A stretch of 64,000 nt of DNA from the NCBI GenBank assembly GCA_000209815.1, contig FP929036.1, forward strand, positions 1,679,238-1,743,237, read 5' to 3'. This stretch comes from Butyrivibrio fibrisolvens 16/4 (lineage in GTDB: Bacteria; Bacillota; Clostridia; Lachnospirales; Lachnospiraceae). Below, in pieces: positions 51,265-59,762 of this stretch. Both the position numbers and the translations under genes were made by a program. A model generated the notes under the pieces. The model saw only the letters and a program-made list of their open reading frames with translations, was not told the DNA's origin and searched no databases. Positions within the stretch are counted from its first letter, which is position 1. Each line of letters opens with the position of its first letter.

Positions 51265-52544
51265 ATGGAGCATAAAAATATTGTTGCCACTATATACCTT
51301 AAAGATGGTATGGCTGTAAAAAGTCCTACTGAGCTTGATAACAAGAAGGACGTGCTTGAATTAGCATCTGTTTACGACGATAGCGGTATTGATAAAATTA
51401 TTTGTTATGATTTATCCACTGATGATGAAGAGCATGAAAAAAACATTCTTGCAATCAGAGAAATCAATCGAAACGTTCAGGTAAAAACAGCTGGCGGCGG
51501 AAATATAAAACGATTAGAAGATGTTAAGAAATTTCTTTATGCTGGATGTGTTGAGGTTATTCTTAATGGTTCAAAGCCAGAAACAATAGACCTTATAAAG
51601 GAAGCCAGCGCAAGATTTGGTTCTCAAAAGATGCTTGTGAGTCTTGCAACAGTAGATTTTTATTTAAGACAAAGGATTTCCTTCAAGATAACATCCACGA
51701 GCTTTTAATTATGAACACATCCCTTTTAGAGGGATTAGAGAATATTACAAATATTCCATACATTGTTCAGGTTGATGAATACAACCTTGAAAATGTAATT
51801 AAGGTTCTTAAATCAGACCAGATTAGAGGAATCTCAGGTCAGTTTATTAATGACACTTCATTTAACATTATGCAGATGAAGAGTGACCTTTCAGATAATG
51901 GCATTAAGATGGATAATTTTGAGCCAAAGCTTAGCTGGTCAGATTTAAAGCCAAATGCTGATGGTCTTGTACCAACAGTTATTCAGGATTTCCAGACTGG
52001 CGAAGTTCTTATGATGGCTTATATGAATGAGGAATCCTTCAATACAACTATTAGAACTGGAAAAATGACATATTATTCCCGTTCTCGTCAGTCACTTTGG
52101 GTTAAAGGAGAAACCAGTGGACACTTCCAGTTTGTCAAGTCATTGACTGCTGACTGTGATTTTGATACTATTTTGGCGAAAGTTTCTCAAGTGGGAGTAG
52201 CTTGCCATACCGGTTCACCTAGCTGCTTCTTCAATGAGATAGTAAAAAAGGAGTATATTGAGCGTAATCCTCTTAAAGTTTTCGAGGATGTTTATTCAGT
52301 TATAGCCGACCGTAAGAAAAATCCAAAGGAAGGCTCCTATACAAACTACCTGTTTGATAAAGGACTGGATAAGATTCTTAAAAAAGTTGGAGAAGAAGCT
52401 ACAGAAATTGTTATCGCCGCTAAAAACCCAGATTCAGAAGAGACTAAATATGAGATTTCAGATTTTCTGTATCATATGATGGTTCTTATGGTTGAAAAAG
52501 GTGTAACCTGGGAAGATATCACATCTGAGCTTGCTCAAAGATAA
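51265..52544 (+). CDS. hisI: HisF-like domain fused to HisI-HisE (one frameshift)
   Basis: One T lost at 51657-51661 splits the gene; restored, it is one protein of about 427 residues. Residues 1-215 look like a degenerate HisF/HisA half-barrel protein: [15 protein letters not shown] aligns with the HisF start, then [17 protein letters not shown] and [13 protein letters not shown]. The two catalytic aspartates of HisF (in CLDVKDG and VVAID) are replaced by Tyr and Ala, so this part is probably inactive. HisI follows with [18 protein letters not shown] and [21 protein letters not shown]. The last 90 residues are HisE ([28 protein letters not shown]). HisI and HisE look fully active, giving steps 2 and 3 of the pathway. 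Confidence 0.88.
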
Positions 52545-52553
52545 TTTTATTAT

Positions 52554-54422
52554 ATGAAAAAACTTGCATTATCTGACGATATTTTGATGCAGATTGATAA
52601 GCCTGCACGATATATCGGCAACGAATTTAATAGTGTTAAAAAGAATCCTGCTGATGTAGACATCAGATTTGCCATGTGCTTTCCTGATGTCTATGAGGTA
52701 GGTATGTCCCACCTTGGTATTGCTATCCTTTATGATATGCTCAACAAGCGTGAGGATACATATTGTGAAAGGGTATATTCGCCTTGGCCAGATTTACATA
52801 ATCTGATGAAGGAGCGTAATATACCTCTTTTTGCGTTAGAATCTCAGGATGCCATTAAGGATTTTGACTTTATTGGTATGACACTTCAGTATGAGATGTG
52901 CTACACCAATATACTTCAGATTCTTGATTTAGCAGGCGTTGCCCTAGAATCTAAGGATAGAAATAATGATGATCCTATCGTTATTGTTGGTGGACCTTGT
53001 GCTACAAACCCAGAGCCTATCGCAGATTTCATCGATATGGCCTATGTTGGAGAGGGCGAAACCAGCTATCCAGCACTTCTCGATTTATATAAAGAACACA
53101 AAGCTAAAGGCTTTGATCGTCAGGCTTTTCTTAGAGATGCAGCTAAGATTCCTGGAATTTATGTACCTGCCTTCTATCAAGTTACATACAAAGAATCAGA
53201 TGGAACAATCGAAAGCTTCAAGCCTATTTACGATGATGTTCCAGCTGTAATTGATCGTCAGGTTGTTAAGGATATGGATTCTTCCAGCTATCCTACAAAG
53301 ATGCTTATACCATTTGTTCGCGCTATTCAGGACCGTGTAGTTCTTGAGATTCAGCGTGGTTGTATCAGAGGCTGCCGTTTCTGTCAGGCTGGTATGATTT
53401 ACAGACCTAATCGCGAAAAGTCTGTAGATATTCTGAAGGAACAGGCTAAGGAGCTTCTTGCTTCAACAGGACATGAGGAGATTTCCCTTAGTTCCCTTTC
53501 ATCAAGTGATTATCATGCACTTGGAGAACTTATGGATTTCCTTATAGATGATTGTTTATCTGAAGGTGTTAATGTTTCATTACCATCTCTTCGAATTGAT
53601 GCCTTTTCTCTTGATGTTATGTCAAAGGTTCAGGATGTTAGAAAATCCAGCATTACATTTGCTCCTGAGGCCGGTTCTCAGCGTATGCGTAATGTAATAA
53701 ATAAAGGACTTACAGTTGAAGATATTATTGGCGGTGCAACACTTGCTTTTAAGGGTGGCTGGAATAAAGTTAAATTTTATTTTATGCTTGGTCTTCCTAC
53801 AGAAACAGATGAAGATATGAAGGCTATTCCACAGCTAGCAAATGAAGTGGCCGCTGCATATTATGATACAGTTCCAAAGGAGCAGCGTCAGGGCCGTTGT
53901 CAGATTACTATATCTACATCATTCTTTGTTCCAAAGCCATTTACACCATTCCAGTGGGCACCTATGTACGAGGCAGGAGAGTATCTTCGTCGTGCAAAGG
54001 TAGTTAATGATGAAATGAAGGCTCAGCTGAATCAAAAATCTCTTAAGTATAACTGGCATCACTCAGATGTAACAGTACTTGAGGGTGTATTTGCTCGTGG
54101 TGACAGACGCCTTTGCCCTGCAATTCTTGATGCTTACAAGAGCGGCTGCTTCTTTGATGCCTGGGGTGAGTACTTTGATTTTGATAAATGGCTTGCTGCA
54201 TTTGAAAAGAACAATATTTCTATAGATTATTATGCATATCGCCAGCGTGATTTAGATGAGATTCTACCTTGGGATTTCATTAATTGTCACGTTACAAAGG
54301 ATTTCCTTAAGAGAGAATGGAATAACGCCATGAACGCTAAGGTTACTCCTAACTGTAAAATGAACTGCAATGGATGTGGTGCAGGAATTATTGGATCGGG
54401 GGTATGTCATAATGCGCGTTAG
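52554..54422 (+). CDS. TIGR03960-type B12-binding-domain/radical SAM protein
   Basis: The 622-residue protein has an N-terminal B12-binding-like fold (CFPDVYEVGMSHLGIAILYD, GGPCATNPEPIADF) and a radical-SAM domain with the cluster motif QRGCIRGCRFCQAGMIYRP. Later conserved parts are LSSLSSSDYHAL, FAPEAGSQRMRNVINKG and KFYFMLGLPTETDED. The C-terminus has a Cys-rich end (CKMNCNGCGAGI). Its chemistry is unknown. It is always paired with the TIGR03936 gene that overlaps its 3' end by 11 bases, and both precede RNase G and rplU in many clostridia. Confidence 0.9.
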   Translation: MKKLALSDDILMQIDKPARYIGNEFNSVKKNPADVDIRFAMCFPDVYEVGMSHLGIAILYDMLNKREDTYCERVYSPWPDLHNLMKERNIPLFALESQDAIKDFDFIGMTLQYEMCYTNILQILDLAGVALESKDRNNDDPIVIVGGPCATNPEPIADFIDMAYVGEGETSYPALLDLYKEHKAKGFDRQAFLRDAAKIPGIYVPAFYQVTYKESDGTIESFKPIYDDVPAVIDRQVVKDMDSSSYPTKMLIPFVRAIQDRVVLEIQRGCIRGCRFCQAGMIYRPNREKSVDILKEQAKELLASTGHEEISLSSLSSSDYHALGELMDFLIDDCLSEGVNVSLPSLRIDAFSLDVMSKVQDVRKSSITFAPEAGSQRMRNVINKGLTVEDIIGGATLAFKGGWNKVKFYFMLGLPTETDEDMKAIPQLANEVAAAYYDTVPKEQRQGRCQITISTSFFVPKPFTPFQWAPMYEAGEYLRRAKVVNDEMKAQLNQKSLKYNWHHSDVTVLEGVFARGDRRLCPAILDAYKSGCFFDAWGEYFDFDKWLAAFEKNNISIDYYAYRQRDLDEILPWDFINCHVTKDFLKREWNNAMNAKVTPNCKMNCNGCGAGIIGSGVCHNAR

Positions 54423-55127
54423 AATTAGATTTGAGAAAACAGGAATTATGAGATACGTAGGCCATTTGGATCTTATGCGTTTTTCCAAAAGGCCGTTAAG
54501 CGTTCTCAGCTTCCTATCAGATATTCAGAAGGATTTAATCCTCATCAGATAATGTCTTTTGCAGCACCACTTGGTGTAGGACTTACCTCAATCGGAGAGT
54601 ATATGGACATCGACATTAAAGAAGAGGTTGATGCCGCTGCTTCCATTAAGACATTAAATGACAATATGGTTGAGGGATTAGCTATCACAAGCTTTAAATA
54701 TCTTCCTGATACAGCTGAAAAATGTATGTCTGCAGTTACTGCAGCAAGCTATGTTGTCACTTATAAGGATTCAAAGGATGATGCCTGTTATATTGATAAT
54801 ATCTGTGATTTAAAGGTAAAATTCTTTGATGAAGCTCACTCTATAAACATTGTTAAAAAGACAAAAAAGGGTGAACGAGAACTGGATTTAAAACCACTTA
54901 TTTATCGTTTCAACATCGAAATAAAAGATGGTGTTCCTGTTTATGACCTTCTTCTTTCAAGTGGAAGTACAGACAATATTAAGCCAGAGCTTGTTATAAA
55001 GGCATTTCATGAATTTTTAGGTTTGCCTGAGTTTGACGATTTATCATTAGATATTATGCGTACAGATATGTACACTGGCGAGCCAGATTCCTTAATTTCT
55101 CTAGGAGATATTGGAAATGAGCATTAA
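54412..55127 (+). CDS. TIGR03936 / DUF2344 protein (one frameshift)
   Basis: The ATG at 54412 gives MRVRIRFEKTGIMRYVGHLD, the family start. One T lost at 54480-54484 breaks the frame; restored, it reads RFFQKAVKRSQLPIRYSEGFNPH and continues to 55127, about 239 residues. Family members are the partner or C-terminal domain of the radical-SAM protein upstream; some genomes fuse the two. Role unknown, probably RNA modification by association with RNase G and ribosomal genes. Confidence 0.87.
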
Positions 55128-56003
55128 AAAATGCGTAATTACAAAAGGAATATACAATGATAAGGAGCTTCGGCTCCTTGTTTCTTTTGACGAAGACGAT
55201 AAGCCGGTTGATTTGATAAATCTTGATATTACAAAAATTGGCATACATTGTGAGGCAACTGTAGAAAAGGTTTTAAGTGATATAGATGCTTGTATTCTAA
55301 AGCTGTCTACTGGAGATAAAGGTTTTATAGAAATCAAAAAGCTCTCCCCTGAGAATTATTTGAAGAGATGTTCATTAAAAAGAAAGTATGTCAGGGCGAT
55401 AGATTTTACGTAAAAATCACTCAGGATAAGAAAAATACAAAACCATATTCATGCTCATTTTTAAAGATTGAGGATTATAAAAATGATAACACTAGCTATA
55501 TCAATTACTATATTGAAACATATTGCGATGAAGCTGTTCAAATAATTACAGATTTAGAGGAATACAAATTTCCTAATTTGAACATTAGATTATATAATGA
55601 TGATTCCTTATCTCTTTGGAATTTGTACAGCTTTAATTCAATCTTAGACAAAGCTACTTCGAAAATTGTACATCTTAAAAGTGGTGCAAATCTTTTAATA
55701 GAAAAGACAGAAGCTATGACTATCGTAGATGTCAATTCTTCAAAAAATTATGGGAAGACAGATTTTTATAAGATAAATGAAGAAGCTATTCAGGAGCTCA
55801 TAAAACAACTTAGACTAAGATCCATTTCTGGAATAATCCTTGTAGACTTGCTAAAAGTTTCAAGCGAAGAGCAAGAGGCCTTAATAAATGAAATAAAGAA
55901 TGCAGCAAAGGATGACATTTCACAAATCGATGTACATGGTTTTTCTAATCTTGGCCTACTAGAACTAACAAGAAGCAGGAATCTTGCACCATTTACAATA
56001 TAA
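55117..56003 (+). CDS. Ribonuclease E/G family protein (one frameshift)
   Basis: The ATG at 55117 follows aggag and overlaps the previous stop. One A lost at 55363-55364 breaks the frame; restored, it reads YLKEMFIKKKVCQGDRFYVK, about 295 residues. An S1-like region is at about 35-90. The catalytic core shows the metal aspartates in TIVDVNSSKNYG and IILVDLLKV, and the end GLLELTRSRN. It is smaller than E. coli RNase G (489) and many conserved positions have drifted, so activity is likely but unproven. It processes or degrades RNA. Confidence 0.8.
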
Positions 56004-56023
56004 ATTGTTGGAGAATAATTAAT

Positions 56024-56629
56024 ATGAAAACTCAAAATAAGTGGCAGCGTATTGCAATTATTATAATTGCAATTATGATAGGTGTCGGTGTACCGGAATA
56101 CTTAAATAGCCAGAATGTTACTGATCTAAACATTAGTGATTCTTATAATCAGGAGAGCAAATTGGACAAGGTAAAATTTGTAAGAACTGTAGATGGCGAT
56201 ACAATTATTGTTACAGATGAAAATGGTGAAGATAAAAGAGTCAGAATGATTGGTATTGATACACCAGAGTCTGTAGCGGCTGAGGAAGAACGTAATAACG
56301 AATATGGTGTAATGGCTTCTGATTACACCAAAAAACTCTTAGAGGACTCAGATACACTTTATTTAGAGTATGATATTGATGCAGATGATCAGTATGACAG
56401 AATTTTAGCCTATGTTTGGCTTGATAATGTAGACGATACATTTAATGAAGAAAACATAGAAAATTCAATGGTTAATGCTATAATCGTTAAGAATGGGTAC
56501 GGCGTGGCAAAAAGATATGAGCCCACTGTTTCTCATGATGACAGCTTACAAGCCCTAATGAAAAAGGCTATAGATAATGAAACTGGGCTATGGAAGTATA
56601 AAGGTTTCCGTGAGTTATGGGATAAATAG
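56024..56629 (+). CDS. Membrane-anchored or secreted thermonuclease-family protein
   Basis: An N-terminal hydrophobic segment (residues 9-27) precedes a staphylococcal-nuclease domain. Catalytic motifs are VDGDTIIV, RVRMIGIDTPES and DDQYDRILAYVWL, which hold the calcium-binding and arginine residues. Length is 201 residues. It would cut DNA or RNA outside the cytoplasm. It is not part of the usual rplU neighbourhood and may be a lineage-specific insertion together with the next gene. Confidence 0.85.
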   Translation: MKTQNKWQRIAIIIIAIMIGVGVPEYLNSQNVTDLNISDSYNQESKLDKVKFVRTVDGDTIIVTDENGEDKRVRMIGIDTPESVAAEEERNNEYGVMASDYTKKLLEDSDTLYLEYDIDADDQYDRILAYVWLDNVDDTFNEENIENSMVNAIIVKNGYGVAKRYEPTVSHDDSLQALMKKAIDNETGLWKYKGFRELWDK

Positions 56630-56650
56630 CTTATCTGCGGGGGTGCAGCT

Positions 56651-57019
56651 ATGGAACTTAATGAAATTATACAGGTTGTAGAAAAAAAGGCACAAGAAGT
56701 CGCCCAAGAAGAAATTGTTAAATATAGCAAGGAGTTTCCTGAGATTACACTTACGCCTGATGCAAAAGAGGCAGTTCGTATCCGTTCTACCTCACAGCTT
56801 ACATTACAGCTGAGTAAATTCAGGTTTCATAAGGAACAGGAGCTTGACGAACAGTTTAACAACTGGTTTACACAAAACGAAGAAGAAGATTTAAGGCGTA
56901 CCTGTAGACATTGTCTAGAGGATGAGGCAAAGAAGATTAGAGATGCTAATAATAAGAATTTGAGTTCGCTGGATGTATATCTGAAAAAGCATCTTGGTGA
57001 TGCCCATCAGGTTGATTAG
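56651..57019 (+). CDS. Unknown protein, charged and helical, 122 aa
   Basis: I do not recognise this protein. It is highly charged and mostly helical (ELNEIIQVVEKKAQEVAQEE, then KFRFHKEQELDEQFNNWF). A single C-x-x-C in TCRHCLEDEAKK lies near residue 88. There is no signal peptide or membrane helix. It starts with ATG behind gcgggggtg and is 21 bases after the nuclease gene, so the two are probably cotranscribed. Confidence 0.55.
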   Translation: MELNEIIQVVEKKAQEVAQEEIVKYSKEFPEITLTPDAKEAVRIRSTSQLTLQLSKFRFHKEQELDEQFNNWFTQNEEEDLRRTCRHCLEDEAKKIRDANNKNLSSLDVYLKKHLGDAHQVD

Positions 57020-57058
57020 ATACCATATAAATTTTCTAAGTTTTATGAACAATTTAGA

Positions 57059-57087
57059 TTGACGTAGTGAAAATCCTGTGTTAATAT
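57059..57087 (+). promoter_or_regulatory. Promoter of rplU-prp-rpmA
   Basis: TTGACG (57059-57064), 17-base spacer, TAATAT (57082-57087). The predicted start is near 57094, at the beginning of the L21 leader. Confidence 0.7.
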
Positions 57088-57093
57088 ACTTGA

Positions 57094-57180
57094 GTATGCC
57101 GCTCAGTGTGGTTATTTAAGCGTGTTTCATTCCGAGACACCACCGAAACTGGCGAGTAATGATAAAAAGGAGGAACAAAC
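57094..57180 (+). ncRNA. L21 leader RNA
   Basis: The leader between the promoter and rplU carries the hairpin GTGTTTC-attcc-GAGACAC (57122-57140) flanked by the conserved CCGCTCAG upstream and ACTGGCGAGTAATGATAAAAAGGAGG, whose last bases are the ribosome site. This is the pattern of the Firmicutes L21_leader family, which is thought to mediate autoregulation by L21. Recognised by motif and position only. Confidence 0.75.
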
Positions 57181-57181
57181 C

Positions 57182-57490
57182 ATGTACGCAATTATTGCAA
57201 CAGGTGGTAAGCAGTACAAAGTCTCTGAAGGCGATATCATTACCATTGAAAAGCTTGGCGTTGAAGCTGGTGAGAAGATTACTTTTGATCAGGTTCTTGC
57301 TGTTAGCGATAAGGAGCTTAAGGTTGGTGCACCTACAGTAGCAGGCGCAACAGTTGAGGCTTCTGTGGTTAAGGAAGGCAGAGGTAAGAAGGTAATCGTT
57401 TACAAGTACAAGAGAAAAACAGGTTACCATAAGAAGAACGGCCACAGACAGGCTTTCACACAGGTTAAGATCGAAAAGATTAACGGCTAA
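57182..57490 (+). CDS. rplU: 50S ribosomal protein L21
   Basis: The 102-residue protein has [17 protein letters not shown] at the start and the basic [20 protein letters not shown] and FTQVKIEKI ending. The ATG at 57182 follows aaaaaggagg at the end of the L21 leader; the frame upstream is the leader RNA and is not translated. First of the rplU-prp-rpmA operon. Confidence 0.97.
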   Translation: MYAIIATGGKQYKVSEGDIITIEKLGVEAGEKITFDQVLAVSDKELKVGAPTVAGATVEASVVKEGRGKKVIVYKYKRKTGYHKKNGHRQAFTQVKIEKING

Positions 57491-57492
57491 TT

Positions 57493-57819
57493 ATGATTAG
57501 CGTAGTAATTACCAAACATAATAACAAATATTCTAAGGTTTCCCTTGATGGTCACGCTGGATATGCTGATCACGGTCAGGATATTGTATGCGCTGCAGTA
57601 TCAGTTCTTGTTATTAATACTTTCAATAGTATCGAACAGTTCACTGATGATGCTTTTTCAAGTGAAGCTGCTGAGGATGGTGGTTATTTAGCCATGTCAT
57701 TCCCAGAGGATATATCCGATAAGTCAAAGCTTCTGCTTGACTCTATGATATTAGGTTTGGACGAAATTCAAAAACAATACGGTGATGAATATATTTCATT
57801 ACAATACAAGGAGGTGTAA
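57493..57819 (+). CDS. prp: Ribosomal-processing cysteine protease Prp
   Basis: Prp removes the N-terminal extension of L27. The 108-residue protein has the catalytic histidine in DGHAGYADHGQD and the cysteine in DIVCAAVSVLV, the known pair. It lies between rplU and rpmA, and the L27 made next carries the matching cleavage site, so substrate and protease agree. Confidence 0.95.
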   Translation: MISVVITKHNNKYSKVSLDGHAGYADHGQDIVCAAVSVLVINTFNSIEQFTDDAFSSEAAEDGGYLAMSFPEDISDKSKLLLDSMILGLDEIQKQYGDEYISLQYKEV

Positions 57820-57822
57820 GAC

Positions 57823-58107
57823 ATGTTACAGATGAACCTTCAGTTCTTCGCTCATAAAAAGGGTGTAGGCTCTACAAAGAACGGTAGAGATTCAGAGTCT
57901 AAGAGATTAGGCGCTAAAAGAGCAGACGGTCAGTTCGTAAAGGCTGGCAATATTCTTTACAGACAGCGTGGTACAAAGATTCTTCCAGGCAACAATGTAG
58001 GTCTCGGTGGAGACGATACACTTTTTGCTTTAGTTGATGGAGTACTTCGTTTCGAAAGAAAAGGTAGAGACAAGAAGCAGGCTTCTGTCTATCCAGTAGA
58101 ACAGTAA
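57823..58107 (+). CDS. rpmA: 50S ribosomal protein L27 with Prp-cleaved N-terminal extension
   Basis: The 94-residue protein starts [19 protein letters not shown]. The first nine residues are the Firmicutes extension; Prp cuts between F and A, exposing the AHKKG end that reaches the peptidyl-transferase centre. The rest is the typical L27 core ([25 protein letters not shown]). A terminator follows within 10 bases. Confidence 0.97.
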   Translation: MLQMNLQFFAHKKGVGSTKNGRDSESKRLGAKRADGQFVKAGNILYRQRGTKILPGNNVGLGGDDTLFALVDGVLRFERKGRDKKQASVYPVEQ

Positions 58108-58112
58108 TTCAT

Positions 58113-58149
58113 TTGACCCGACTCACATTAGGTAAGTCGGGTCAATTTT
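58113..58149 (+). terminator. Rho-independent terminator after rpmA
   Basis: A perfect 11-bp stem (ttgacccgact / agtcgggtcaa) with an 11-base loop is followed by tttta. Obg, starting 19 bases later, may be expressed by readthrough or its own promoter. Confidence 0.88.
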
Positions 58150-58167
58150 AAATTTGAGGAGAAATCT

Positions 58168-59451
58168 ATGTTTGCTGATAGAGCAAAAATTATTATAAAA
58201 TCAGGTAAAGGTGGCGACGGTCACGTTAGCTTCCGCCGAGAAAAATATGTACCAAATGGTGGTCCAAATGGTGGTGACGGCGGTAAAGGTGGCGACGTTA
58301 TTTTTGAAGTAGATCCAGGTCTTAATACCTTGGTTGACTACCGTCATAGACGTAAATTTGCGGCAGGTGCTGGAGAAGAGGGCGGCAAGGATAATTGCCA
58401 CGGTAAAAATGGTGAAGATCTTATCCTTAAGGTTCCAGAAGGCACTGTTATCAAGGATGCCGAGACCGGTAAGGTTATTGCAGATATGTCTGGAGACAAC
58501 AAACGTCAGGTAGTTCTTCCTGGTGGTAAGGGTGGACTTGGAAATCAGCATTTTGCTACATCTACAATGCAGGCTCCAAAATATGCAAAGCCAGGTGTAG
58601 ATGCCATCGAGCTTGAGGTAATCTTAGAGCTTAAGGTTATCGCTGATGTTGGTCTTGTAGGTTATCCAAATGTTGGAAAGTCTACATTCCTTTCACGCGT
58701 TACTAATGCTCAGCCTAAAATTGGAAATTATCATTTCACAACACTTTCTCCAAACTTAGGTGTTGTAGATGTTGATGATATAAATGGATTTGTAATTGCT
58801 GATATTCCAGGACTTATCGAAGGTGCTTCAGAAGGCATCGGTCTTGGTCATGAGTTCCTTCGTCACATTGAGCGTACTAAGGTAATCATTCATATGGTTG
58901 ATGGAGCTTCAGTTGAAGGACGCGATCCTGTAGAGGACATCAAAACAATCTCTGCAGAGCTTGAAGCATATGATTCTGAGCTTCTTAAAAAGCCACAGGT
59001 TATCGCCGCTAATAAGATGGACGTAATCGGTGAAGAATCAAATGAAGTTATAGAGGCTTTAAAGGCCGAATTCGAGCCAAAAGGAATCAAGGTTTATCCT
59101 ATTTCAGCTGTTTCAGGAAAAGGCCTTAAAGAGCTATTATACGAGGTTGTAAGACTACTTGAGACTTGTGATGATGCACCAATAGTTTATGAGCAGGAGT
59201 TTGACCCTACCATACGTGCATTTAGCGAGGAGCCATATACAGTTGAAATTAATGATGAAGGCGACTTCGTTGTTGAGGGACCTCGTATCGAAAAGATGTT
59301 AGGATATACAAATCTTGAATCCGAGAAGGGATTCTTATTCTTCCAGAACTTCCTTAAAGAGCAGGGCATCCTAAAGGAGCTTGAGGCAAAGGGTATTCAG
59401 GAAGGCGACACAGTTAGAATGTATGGTCTTGTATTTGACTATTACAAGTAA
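58168..59451 (+). CDS. obg: GTPase Obg (CgtA)
   Basis: Obg acts in 50S assembly and stress signalling. The N-terminal glycine-rich Obg fold is at 1-158 (GKGGDGHVSFRREKYVPNGGP, in part). The G domain is at about 159-330 with GYPNVGKST (G1), DIPGLIEGASEG (G3) and NKMD (G4). The C-terminal OCT domain is at about 345-427. Length is 427 residues, normal. It leads the operon obg-yhbY-nadD-rsfS. Confidence 0.96.
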   Translation: MFADRAKIIIKSGKGGDGHVSFRREKYVPNGGPNGGDGGKGGDVIFEVDPGLNTLVDYRHRRKFAAGAGEEGGKDNCHGKNGEDLILKVPEGTVIKDAETGKVIADMSGDNKRQVVLPGGKGGLGNQHFATSTMQAPKYAKPGVDAIELEVILELKVIADVGLVGYPNVGKSTFLSRVTNAQPKIGNYHFTTLSPNLGVVDVDDINGFVIADIPGLIEGASEGIGLGHEFLRHIERTKVIIHMVDGASVEGRDPVEDIKTISAELEAYDSELLKKPQVIAANKMDVIGEESNEVIEALKAEFEPKGIKVYPISAVSGKGLKELLYEVVRLLETCDDAPIVYEQEFDPTIRAFSEEPYTVEINDEGDFVVEGPRIEKMLGYTNLESEKGFLFFQNFLKEQGILKELEAKGIQEGDTVRMYGLVFDYYK

Positions 59452-59465
59452 AATAGGAGATAGAA

Positions 59466-59753
59466 ATGACTAATAAACAAAGAGCATATTTATCATCTCT
59501 TGCAGCTGATATGAGCCCAATCCTTCAGATTGGTAAGGCTTCACTTACACCAGAGTATACAAATGCTGTAGATGAAGCACTTGAAGCAAGAGAGCTTATT
59601 AAAATCAATGTATTAAAGAATTGCTTTGATGATCCAAAGGAGATTGCACAGGTACTTTCTGAGCGTACTCACTCCGAGGTTGTTAGAGTTATCGGTAGAA
59701 AAATTATACTTTACAGAGCTGCGAAGAAGCCTGGTATCAAGCTTCCTCAGTAA
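59466..59753 (+). CDS. yhbY: CRM-domain RNA-binding protein YhbY
   Basis: The 95-residue protein matches YhbY/CRM: NKQRAYLSSLAADMSPILQIGK, ELIKINVLKNCFDDPKE and VVRVIGRKIILYR. It binds pre-50S particles. Its place between obg and nadD is standard in Firmicutes. Confidence 0.92.
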   Translation: MTNKQRAYLSSLAADMSPILQIGKASLTPEYTNAVDEALEARELIKINVLKNCFDDPKEIAQVLSERTHSEVVRVIGRKIILYRAAKKPGIKLPQ

Positions 59754-59762
59754 GGAGACATC

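Noticed and set aside
57122..57181. N-terminal extension of L21 read from the upstream frame
   Set aside because: The stretch is the L21 leader RNA; the ATG at 57182 has a perfect ribosome site and the family start.
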